Source: Methylobacterium radiodurans (GTDB lineage: Bacteria; Pseudomonadota; Alphaproteobacteria; Rhizobiales; Beijerinckiaceae). From it: DNA of 64,000 bases. Below are positions 56,806-64,000 of this stretch, piece after piece. The position numbers and the translations under genes were made by a program. Position 1 is the first letter of the stretch, and each line of letters starts with the position of its first letter. A model generated the notes under the pieces. It was not told the origin of the DNA and made no database searches. It worked only from the letters and a program-made list of their open reading frames with translations. The stretch covers positions 933,001 through 997,000 of the forward strand of contig NZ_CP029551.1 in assembly GCF_003173735.1 (NCBI RefSeq). Direction: 5' to 3'.

Positions 56806-57387
56806 ATGCGGTTGTGCGTCTTTTGCGGGTCGAACGACGGCTTCGAACCCATCTATCGCGAGGCCGCCTCGCGATTGGGACGGACGCTCGCTTTGGAAGG
56901 CATCGGCTTGGTCTATGGCGGCGGCCGATCCGGTCTCATGGGAACTGTGGCGGATGCGGCGCTAGCTCACGGAGGCGAGGTGACTGGCGTCATGCCGGCT
57001 GCTCTCGTGGAAAAGGAGGTCGCGCATCGAGGCCTGACCGACCTTCGTGTGGTCGGATCGATGCATGAGCGCAAAGCGCTGATGTCGGATCTCGCCGATG
57101 GAGGATACGTCGGTCTCCCGGGTGGTCTGGGCACGTTCGAGGAGTTGTTCGAGGTTTGGACTTGGGGGCAACTTGGGTATCACAGGAAGCCTGTCTCAAT
57201 CCTCAACGTCGCCGGCTTCTACGACGACATGCTGCGTTTTCTGGACGGTGTCGCCGCAGGCGGATTCCTGCGTCAGCCCCACCGAGACATGTTGATCGTC
57301 GCCCGTGAGCCCGAGGAACTGCTTCGAGCGTTGCGTGCCTACGATCCGCCGAATTTGACGAAGTGGCTCGGAAGAGGGGAGACGTAA
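56806..57387 (+). CDS. LOG-family nucleoside monophosphate phosphoribohydrolase
   Basis: A 193-residue protein of the LOG family (formerly called lysine decarboxylase-like). These enzymes release the base from cytokinin riboside monophosphates or purine/pyrimidine nucleotides. Marks are RLCVFCGSNDGFEPIYREAA, the GGGRSGLMGTVADAALAHGG loop, MHERKALMSDLADGGYVGLP, and the nucleotide-binding PGGLGTFEELFEVWTW, the PGGxGTxxE signature. Length is normal. A link to purine salvage is possible but is not shown by position alone. Confidence 0.92.
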   Translation: MRLCVFCGSNDGFEPIYREAASRLGRTLALEGIGLVYGGGRSGLMGTVADAALAHGGEVTGVMPAALVEKEVAHRGLTDLRVVGSMHERKALMSDLADGGYVGLPGGLGTFEELFEVWTWGQLGYHRKPVSILNVAGFYDDMLRFLDGVAAGGFLRQPHRDMLIVAREPEELLRALRAYDPPNLTKWLGRGET

Positions 57388-57700
57388 GCGCGTCGGTCGC
57401 CCGAGCGAGCGCCGTCGGCGGCGTTCTTGTCATCGCGAACGACGGTCTGCCCGGCGAACAGGGGTTTTCGAAGCCGGCGGAGGCGGTCCACTGCACGATC
57501 GTCGATCACAGCGCCCGCTCCGTCATACTCCTAGCGGTTCCCGCAGAGGCTCGCCGGGCGCACTCAAGGTTTCATGTCGCGATCCGGTCGTTTCGGGAGG
57601 GGCGATCGTTCGATCCACCGAAAACTCCGACCCATAGGTCGAAGTTCGATGTCGCAATCTGCGTCCGATGCGGAGATCGGAAGCGCCCGAACCGTTGGTC
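57388..57700. other. 313-bp gap between convergent genes
   Basis: Between the LOG-family gene (plus) and glcB (minus). No gene recognised; no hairpin with T-run found. Confidence 0.4.
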
Positions 57701-59881
57701 TCAAGCAGCTAAAGCGACCGACGTTCCACTCTTCGCCTCGCGGCGGCGGGCGGTCAGCACCCACTCGGTGTAGCCGTTGGGCTGCGCGCGGCCCTTCAGG
57801 ACGAGATCGCAGGCCGCTCGGAAGGCCGGGCCGTCGAAGGCCGGCGCCATCGGCCGGTAGAGCGGGTCGCCCGCGTTCTGGCGATCGACCACCTTGGCCA
57901 TGCGCTTGAGCGTCTCCATCACCTGCGCCTCGTCGACCACGCCGTGGTGCAGCCAGTTGGCGATGTGCTGGGAGGAGATGCGGAGCGTCGCCCGGTCCTC
58001 CATCAGCCCGACATCGTGGATGTCGGGCACCTTGGAGCAGCCGACCCCCTGGTCGATCCAGCGCACCACGTAGCCGAGGATGCCCTGCGCGTTGTTGTCG
58101 AGTTCCTGCTGCACGTCGTCGGGCGCGAAGTTCGAGCGGGCGAGCGGCAGTTCCAGGATCTCGGCGAGCGCCGAGCGCGGCCGCCGCGCGAGTTCGAGCT
58201 GGCGCGCCCGCACGTCGGTCTCGTGGTAGTGGAGCGCGTGCAGCGTCGCGGCGGTGGGGGAGGGGACCCAGGCCGTCGAGGCGCCGGCCTTCGGATGGAC
58301 GCCCTTCTGCATCAGCATCTCGGCCATGGCGTCGGGGGCCGCCCACATGCCCTTGCCGATCTGCGCCCGGCCGAGCAGGCCGCAGGCGAGGCCGACATCG
58401 ACGTTGTTCTCCTCGTAGCCCTTGATCCAGGCGGTGGCCTTCATGTCGTTCTTGCGGATGACGGGGCCTGCCTCCATCGCCGTGTGGATCTCGTCGCCGG
58501 TGCGGTCGAGGAAGCCCGTGTTGATGAAGACCACGCGCGAGGCCGCCGCCTTGATGCAGGCGGCGAGGTTGACCGTGGTGCGGCGCTCCTCGTCCATGAT
58601 GCCCATCTTCAGCGTGTCGGCCTCCAGGCCTAGCATCGCCTCGACCCGGGAAAACAGCTCGACCGCGAAGGCGACCTCCTCGGGCCCGTGCATCTTCGGC
58701 TTGACGATGTAGACCGAGCCGGTCCGGCTGTTGCGCAGGCCAGATTCGCCCCGGAGATCGTGGATCGCGATCATCGCGGTGACGGCGGCATCCAGCATGC
58801 CCTCGGGGATCTCGTTGCCGTCGGCGTCGAGCACCGCGTCGGTGTCCATGTGATGGCCGACGTTGCGCACCAGCATCAGCGAGCGGCCGGGCACCACCAC
58901 CTCGCCGCCGCCGGGCGCGATGTAGTGCCGGTCGGGGTTGAGGCGCCGCTCGTGGGTGCGGCCGTCCTTCTCGAAGGCCGCCGCGAGCGTGCCCTTCATC
59001 AGTCCGAGCCAGTTGCGGTAGACCACGACCTTGTCGTCGGCATCGACGGTGGCGACCGAGTCCTCGAGATCCATGATCGTCGAGACCGCGGATTCGAGCA
59101 GGATGTCGGCGACCCCCGAGGCGTCGAACCGGCCGATCCGGTGGGTGCGGTCGAGGACGACCTCGATGTGCAGGTTGTTGTGGCGCAGCAGCAGGGCCGA
59201 GGGCATGCTGGCCCGGCCGCGATAGCCCGCGAAGGTCTCGGGGCGGGCGAGCGGCACGGTCTCGCCGGTATTGAGGTTGCCCACGAGCCGTCCGTCCTCC
59301 ACCGCGTAGGTGACGACGTCGGCGTGGCGGCCGCCCGCCAGCGGCACGGTGCGGTCGAGATAGGCGCGGGCGCGGGTGACGACGCGCGCGCCGCGGGTGC
59401 GGTTGTAGCCGCCGCCCCGGACTGCCCCGCCCTCCTCGGAGACCGCATCGGTGCCGTAGAGCGCGTCGTAGAGCGAGCCCCAGCGGGCGTTCGCGGCGTT
59501 GAGCGCGTAGCGGGCGTTCGAGACCGGAACGACGAGCTGCGGCCCGGCGATCTCGGCGATCTCGGCATCGACGTTGCGGGTCGAGACCTCGACGGGGCCG
59601 GGATCGGGCAGCAGGTAGCCGATCTCGCGCAGGAAGGCCTCGTAGGCGGCCGGGTCCGCCGGCTTGCCGGCCCGCGCGCGGTGCCAGTCGTCGATGCGTG
59701 CCTGGAGCGCGTCGCGCTTGGCCAGCAGGGCGCGGTTCTTCGGCGTCAGGTCGCGCACCACGGCGCCGAGGCCGCCCCAGAACGCCTCCGGCGAGATTCC
59801 CGTCCCCGGCAGTGCCTCCGCCACGACGAAGTCGTGCAGTACCCGCGCCACCGCGAGACCGCCCACATTCACTCGTTCCAT
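57701..59881 (-). CDS. glcB: Malate synthase G
   Basis: A 726-residue enzyme, the single-chain isoform G, starting at ATG 59881 with AGGAGA upstream. It condenses glyoxylate and acetyl-CoA to malate. Features: [15 protein letters not shown] near residue 150, [40 protein letters not shown], the catalytic-barrel elements [40 protein letters not shown], and [20 protein letters not shown]. Codon use is extreme G/C-ending, as in eno and thiC. In this window it is the second route for glyoxylate from ureide breakdown, besides gcl. It stands alone between other genes. Confidence 0.97.
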   Translation of the reverse strand: MERVNVGGLAVARVLHDFVVAEALPGTGISPEAFWGGLGAVVRDLTPKNRALLAKRDALQARIDDWHRARAGKPADPAAYEAFLREIGYLLPDPGPVEVSTRNVDAEIAEIAGPQLVVPVSNARYALNAANARWGSLYDALYGTDAVSEEGGAVRGGGYNRTRGARVVTRARAYLDRTVPLAGGRHADVVTYAVEDGRLVGNLNTGETVPLARPETFAGYRGRASMPSALLLRHNNLHIEVVLDRTHRIGRFDASGVADILLESAVSTIMDLEDSVATVDADDKVVVYRNWLGLMKGTLAAAFEKDGRTHERRLNPDRHYIAPGGGEVVVPGRSLMLVRNVGHHMDTDAVLDADGNEIPEGMLDAAVTAMIAIHDLRGESGLRNSRTGSVYIVKPKMHGPEEVAFAVELFSRVEAMLGLEADTLKMGIMDEERRTTVNLAACIKAAASRVVFINTGFLDRTGDEIHTAMEAGPVIRKNDMKATAWIKGYEENNVDVGLACGLLGRAQIGKGMWAAPDAMAEMLMQKGVHPKAGASTAWVPSPTAATLHALHYHETDVRARQLELARRPRSALAEILELPLARSNFAPDDVQQELDNNAQGILGYVVRWIDQGVGCSKVPDIHDVGLMEDRATLRISSQHIANWLHHGVVDEAQVMETLKRMAKVVDRQNAGDPLYRPMAPAFDGPAFRAACDLVLKGRAQPNGYTEWVLTARRREAKSGTSVALAA

Positions 59882-60409
59882 GACCGTTCTCCTAACGGCA
59901 GCCCCGGCGAGCGTCGTCTTCCGCAAACGCTCTGACGTCCCGGCGGCATCGGCGGGGCATACATCTGTAAATTCGTCATATGACCGGCGCATGCTTCACG
60001 ATGGAGAGGGTCTCGTACCCTCCGGAAGGGTCGTGCAGGACCGCCGTTCGAGGACGCTCGATATGCGCTCGCGGGGCGTTCCGTAACCCTCCTCAGTAAC
60101 GATTGTGCCGATCTGATCGATATGCGCGTCCAAGGATGAGATATTTACGCTGTCACTCGACGAAAAATCAGGAAGGACCTAACGGCGAATAGAAAGATCG
60201 TATCCGAAGCTTTGGAGTATGACGGTCGCGCGATCGGTCCGAGGGAACGGCGGTTCCGGTCGTCCATTCTGCCGAGACGGGATGCGGCCGGCTGCGACCT
60301 CGTACGAGGGTGCGGTACGTCCCATGATTCGAGACGCTCGAAGCCGTTCGCGGTAGCGCAACGAGATGCCTGTCACCTCGCAGCTCGACCGACGTCGGAT
60401 CGATCGACG
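59882..60409. other. 528-bp divergent region between glcB and the catalase-like gene
   Basis: No gene recognised. Part (60212-60409) is open in the frame of the following gene but is Arg/Ser-rich and lacks a family match, so it is treated as leader. AT-richer stretches near 59970 and 60110-60180 may hold promoters. Confidence 0.4.
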
Positions 60410-61483
60410 ATGGAAAGTGTCCAACAGATGCGACTCGGAAATCGATCGTCGCGACCCGAGCCGCCGCGACGGCTCAGGAGCGTTCTCGGCCACGCGGTCA
60501 TCGCATTCAATCTCGGATGCATCGGCGTCGTCGGGGCGATCCTGATCGGTACTCCATACGCCGGAGTGACGCCGGCGAAGATCGTCGATCGTCAGGAGAA
60601 GCTCGGTTTGTTCAATGGCTTTCGCCGTGCACACGCCAAGGGCGTTTGCGTCGAGGGCGTGTTCGTGAACAACGGAACGTTGGCGAGCCGGTCGACGGCG
60701 GCTGTCTTCCGTGACGACGAGACGCCCTTCGTCGGTCGCTTCTCCATCGGTGGCAACAATCCGACCGCGCCCGACCTTCGCGCCGGGGTGAGAAGCGTCG
60801 CACTCGATTTCAGGCTGTCCAACGGAGAGCGTTGGAGAACCGCGATGAACACGAACCCCGTGCTGCCGGTCCGTGACGTCGAGAGCTTCTACGATCAATT
60901 GGCGGCGATGACGCCGGTTCCGGAGACGGGAAAGCCGTCCGCGAATCGTTTGGCCGCGTTCTACGAGGCCCATCCCGAAAGCGTGGCTTTCCGCGATTGG
61001 CAGAAGAGCTACAAGCCCACTCCCAGCTTCGCGACGGAAACCTATCACGCCATCAACGCCTTCCTTCTCGTCGATCGAGATGGTCGCGAACGGGCCGTCC
61101 GATGGCGCCTCGTTCCAATGGAAGTCGTGCGCGATAACACCTTCGACGATGCCGATGCTTTGCAGCGCGAACTCGCGCGGAGGCTGACCGAAGGACCCGT
61201 GGGGTTTCGCCTGGAGTTCGATTTCGCGCGAGAGGGGGATGCCGTCGAGGATCCCAGTCGTCCGTGGTCGGACGACAGGGAACGCTACGACGCTGGGATC
61301 GTCGAAATCCGGTCGGCGTCTCCTCAGACCGGTGGATCCTGTGACGGCATCAACTTCGATCCCCTGATTCTGCCGACTGGGATGGAGGCATCGGGCGATC
61401 CCATCCTTCGCGCCCGCTCGGCGGCCTATGCGATTTCGCAACGGCGGCGCGGGCTGGAAGCCGCCTTGGATGCCCTTCGGTGA
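60410..61483 (+). CDS. Catalase-related (SrpA-like) haem peroxidase
   Basis: ATG 60410 (alternative ATG 60428) gives 357 residues. An N-terminal hydrophobic segment (GHAVIAFNLGCIGVVGAILI) suggests a membrane anchor or uncleaved signal. The catalase fold follows: FRRAHAKGVCVEGVFVNNGT (distal His in the RRAHAKG motif), FVGRFSIGGNNPTAPD, DFRLSNGERWRTAMNTNPVL, and RARSAAYAISQRRRG near the C-terminus with the candidate proximal Tyr. These small catalase-related proteins are usually peroxidases. Its stop overlaps the start of the cytochrome b561 gene (GTGA), a combination that suggests electron transfer between the two. Confidence 0.88.
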   Translation: MESVQQMRLGNRSSRPEPPRRLRSVLGHAVIAFNLGCIGVVGAILIGTPYAGVTPAKIVDRQEKLGLFNGFRRAHAKGVCVEGVFVNNGTLASRSTAAVFRDDETPFVGRFSIGGNNPTAPDLRAGVRSVALDFRLSNGERWRTAMNTNPVLPVRDVESFYDQLAAMTPVPETGKPSANRLAAFYEAHPESVAFRDWQKSYKPTPSFATETYHAINAFLLVDRDGRERAVRWRLVPMEVVRDNTFDDADALQRELARRLTEGPVGFRLEFDFAREGDAVEDPSRPWSDDRERYDAGIVEIRSASPQTGGSCDGINFDPLILPTGMEASGDPILRARSAAYAISQRRRGLEAALDALR

Positions 61484-62001
61484 CCGTTATCCGCTATTCG
61501 CGCGCTCACAGGCTGGTGCATTGGACGACGGCCGCGCTCGTGCTGTCCTTGCTCGGCCTTGGCTTGACCATGATCGACAGCTTGGCGTCCTGGCGATCGA
61601 CCGGCCTCGTCATACACAAGGCCGGAGGGCTCACGGTCTTCGTTCTGACCGCGTTTCGGCTCGGTTTGCTCGCGACCCGATCCCGGGCCTTGACGCCGCC
61701 CCGCCCCAGATCCGTCCAGCACGCAGCCGCCATCGTGACGCATACGCTTCTGTACGTGTTGCTGGTGATCGTGCCGCTCACCGGATGGGCGATGCAAGGC
61801 GCCGCCGGAACTCCGATCGTTCTGCCCGGCGGCTACGCGCTACCGCAGATCCTCTCACAGAATATCGTCGTTTACGGTGCCCTCCGAGAGGCTCACGGTG
61901 TCCTGACACGCGTATTGTGGACACTGATCCTATTGCATGCCGGTGCGGCGCTTTATCATGGTCTCATCCGGCGAGACGACGTTCTCGAGCGGATGCTTTG
62001 A
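61480..62001 (+). CDS. Cytochrome b561 family protein
   Basis: A 173-residue inner-membrane protein with four helices and conserved haem-ligand His: SRAHRLVHWTTAALVLSLL, GLVIHKAGGLTVFVLTAFRL, AAAIVTHTLLYVLLVIVPLT, and LREAHGVLTRVLWTLILLHA. It begins at GTG 61480, overlapping the stop of the catalase-related gene, so the two are coupled. It likely passes electrons from the quinone pool to its partner. No further gene follows in this operon. Confidence 0.9.
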   Translation: MTVIRYSRAHRLVHWTTAALVLSLLGLGLTMIDSLASWRSTGLVIHKAGGLTVFVLTAFRLGLLATRSRALTPPRPRSVQHAAAIVTHTLLYVLLVIVPLTGWAMQGAAGTPIVLPGGYALPQILSQNIVVYGALREAHGVLTRVLWTLILLHAGAALYHGLIRRDDVLERML

Positions 62002-62264
62002 GATCTCACTACCTGGGACGCGGGGCTCTCCGCGTCTCAGGCTGGCGGCTCTTCGCCATTCGGAACCGCGCTCAGGTCCGGACCAGGCGGGTCCGAAGCC
62101 CACCTCGCGATCCATCGCCCGGGATTGCCGTCGGTCCCGCCCGCGCGCGGCCGACCGCGACGTATCGTGACGCGATCGTTCCTCGGTCACGGGGCGCGCC
62201 GCGCGGCCCCGGAGCGCGCACGTCGATGGAGCGCCTCACGCGTTCCGACGACGCTCTGGACCCG
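62002..62264. other. 263-bp gap between convergent genes
   Basis: Between the cytochrome b561 gene (plus) and the helicase-nuclease gene (minus). No gene and no clear terminator. Confidence 0.35.
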
Positions 62265-64000
62265 TCAGATCGCGGCCTCCGTGGCGGTATCCGATTTCGA
62301 CGAGCCGTCGATGCCGACCACGAGGTTGGGGGGGGCGATCGGGGTATCGCGAGCGCCGACCTCGACGATCGAGCCGACCAGGGGCATGTGCACGAAGAGG
62401 CCGGCGCAGGCGGCCTCCGTCACGGTCGCTACCGCCCGCGCGTAGGTCGCGAGCTGAGGCGCCGCTCCGATGGCCCTTCGCTCCCACAGGTCCGCGCGGC
62501 CGGGAAAGCTCTTGTGATCGATGATCGCGAAGCCGTCGCCCCAATCCACGAGCAGATCGATGCGTCCGACGATCGCCTGTGAGCCGGCGGCGGCGTGGAC
62601 CGGCACCTCTCGGCGCAGGCGGGCGCCGGGAAAGCGGAGCGCCAGGAAGGACCAGAGTCGATCGGCGGCTTCCAGCAGATCCCTCGGATCGAGATGGCCG
62701 GCGACGCGCCATCGCTCCAGCACGCGCGCCGCCTGGGAGCGGCGATGTTCCGGCGAAACTTCCGCCCGATCGACGGCCAGGAAGGCGTGGACGGCCTGTC
62801 CCAGAAGGTCCATTTCCGGCTCGCCCGAGAGCGGTAGACGCGCCCCGAGCGAGATGCTCGCGATCGCGGTGTTGATGGTCGGGTCGACGGATCCACTCGG
62901 GCGAAGCCGAAGCGGACCACGCTCCGTTCGCGGGCGAGCGATCCCTAGGAACGTCGCGTCGCCTGGCTTCCCGGCGATCGGTTCTGTCGGAATGGCGAGG
63001 AGCTCGAAGCGGGCGGGATGCTCGACGCCACCGGCCACGACGGGACGGCCTTCGTGCATGGGCAGGATGATCCGGGGATCCTCCGACGTGTCCAAGACAC
63101 CGAGCCAAGCGGCGGTCTTCGCGTTTCGCGCGAGAACCAAGTGGTCGCGCGCGCGCGTCGCGCCGACATACAACAGGCGGACGGCCTCGTCGCGAGCCTC
63201 GCGGTGGGCGTGCCGTCCGATCGCGCTCGCCGCCGCCGCCGCGTCGAGGTGGACGCCCGCCGCCTGAGCTCCGTATGGCCAGGGCCAGAAGCGGATCCAG
63301 CGACCCGCCAAGGGGGTTCGCCAGTCGAGCGTTCCCTCCACCTCGACCACGGGGGCGAACAGGCGGGACCGCGGGCCGTTCTCGAGTTGAGCGAGAACGA
63401 CGACCGGCCACTCGAGACCTTTCGCCTTGTGGTAGGTCATCACCTGGACGGCGTCCTCGTCGCTGCGCGGGCACGGGACCTTCCGGTCTCGAAGCCACGC
63501 CACGAGGCCGCCGAGGGTGGCCGGTAGGCGCAGTCGCGCGCACTCTCCCTCGTAGGAGCAGGCGACGCCACGAAACGCCTCGAGAGCCTTCAGCCGGGCC
63601 GCCGCGTGTCCCCAGCGGCAGGCGAGATCCACCACGCCCGTCGACAGGATCACGGCATCGACGATCTCGCATGGGGTCATGCCGAGCTGACGCTCGCGCA
63701 GATCCGCGAGCGTCGACGCGAAGGGGAGCGCGGCTCGCAGCGCCGCGTCCGGATCGTCGGCGCCCAACGCCTCGAGCCAGCCACGCGGCTCGTCCTCCCC
63801 ACCCACGAGGCGAACGAGTTCGGCGAGGGAGAGGCGATCGCCCGGGTCGGCCGTCCAGCGCAACGCCGCCATCGCGAGTTCGACCTCCGGGGTCGCGAAC
63901 AGATCGCCGCGCTCGACCGCGACCCGGACCCCGCGCTCGGTGAGGGCGGAGGCGAGATCCTCCACGTCGGCGTTGCCGCGGCAGAGGACGGCGATGTCGG
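62265..64000 (-). CDS. addA: AddA-type helicase-nuclease, C-terminal part (start beyond right edge)
   Basis: The frame is open from the right edge, so the gene continues past 64000; 578 codons are visible. Helicase motifs of the UvrD/AddA class are present: VQVMTYHKAKGLEWPVVVLA (motif V) and EAVRLLYVGATRARDHLVLA (motif VI), with the nearby Lys-Ala-Lys-Gly-Leu-Glu-Trp sequence typical of double-strand-break-processing helicases. The C-terminal nuclease domain is shown by SQAIVGRIDLLVDWGDGFAI followed by IDHKSFPGR, the D..DxK catalytic site. With AddB it resects DNA ends for recombination. AddB is not in the window, so the assignment to AddA rather than another UvrD-nuclease fusion is inference. 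Confidence 0.85.
   Translation of the reverse strand, partial: DIAVLCRGNADVEDLASALTERGVRVAVERGDLFATPEVELAMAALRWTADPGDRLSLAELVRLVGGEDEPRGWLEALGADDPDAALRAALPFASTLADLRERQLGMTPCEIVDAVILSTGVVDLACRWGHAAARLKALEAFRGVACSYEGECARLRLPATLGGLVAWLRDRKVPCPRSDEDAVQVMTYHKAKGLEWPVVVLAQLENGPRSRLFAPVVEVEGTLDWRTPLAGRWIRFWPWPYGAQAAGVHLDAAAAASAIGRHAHREARDEAVRLLYVGATRARDHLVLARNAKTAAWLGVLDTSEDPRIILPMHEGRPVVAGGVEHPARFELLAIPTEPIAGKPGDATFLGIARPRTERGPLRLRPSGSVDPTINTAIASISLGARLPLSGEPEMDLLGQAVHAFLAVDRAEVSPEHRRSQAARVLERWRVAGHLDPRDLLEAADRLWSFLALRFPGARLRREVPVHAAAGSQAIVGRIDLLVDWGDGFAIIDHKSFPGRADLWERRAIGAAPQLATYARAVATVTEAACAGLFVHMPLVGSIVEVGARDTPIAPPNLVVGIDGSSKSDTATEAAI

Overview
The window is high-GC DNA with the gene style of an alphaproteobacterium, most likely a methylotroph-related member of Hyphomicrobiales (Methylobacteriaceae-like). 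The basis is the ThiC, malate synthase G and pyruvate dehydrogenase types, the MucR-family regulator, and the E3 subunit with its own lipoyl domain. Genus is inference only. I saw no rRNA, tRNA or CRISPR array.

Region 1 (1-14.6 kb) is an accessory island. Its core is a tightly overlapping, leftward Tn7-like transposition operon: tnsA-tnsB-tnsC and a long tniQ/tnsD-type gene (10443 to 4552). Downstream lie three leftward genes of unknown function (4493-1455) and one unknown gene cut by the left edge. Upstream of tnsA are two leftward genes that encode paralogous small proteins, separated by about 0.9 kb of non-coding DNA unusually rich in inverted repeats. Beyond them are a DnaQ-like exonuclease with altered catalytic residues, a small membrane protein and a divergent XRE-type regulator. 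I could not locate the transposon ends.

Region 2 (15-31 kb) is a purine/ureide catabolism cluster: an allantoinase-like deacetylase, a nucleoside (guanine-type) deaminase, an MFS transporter, a porin, 5-hydroxyisourate hydrolase, a urate/xanthine permease, membrane urate hydroxylase PuuD, allantoinase PuuE, OHCU decarboxylase, a LysR regulator, a ureidoglycine aminohydrolase-type cupin and ureidoglycolate lyase. Together these take urate to glyoxylate, apart from the allantoate-hydrolysing step, which has no dedicated gene in the window.

Region 3 (45.2-31.1 kb, all leftward) is a nine-gene run: gcl, hyi, glxR, glycerate kinase, pyk, aceE, aceF, lpd and eno. Read as a pathway it converts glyoxylate to tartronate semialdehyde, glycerate, 2-phosphoglycerate, PEP, pyruvate and acetyl-CoA. 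Malate synthase G (57.7-59.9 kb) gives a second outlet for glyoxylate. Regions 2 and 3 therefore form a nearly continuous urate-to-central-carbon supercluster.

Region 4 (45.5-64 kb) is mixed. It holds a GGDEF remnant, a small secreted protein, thiC, a urea transporter, a MucR-like regulator, an outer-membrane channel, an IclR regulator with a decayed partial copy downstream, an OhrR-type regulator without ohr, a Gdx/SugE-type small multidrug resistance protein, a LOG-family protein, glcB, a catalase-related protein with a cytochrome b561, and the C-terminal part of an AddA-type helicase-nuclease running off the right edge. Four genes (the cupin at 27.3 kb, eno, thiC, glcB) have visibly stronger G/C-ending codon preference than their neighbours.
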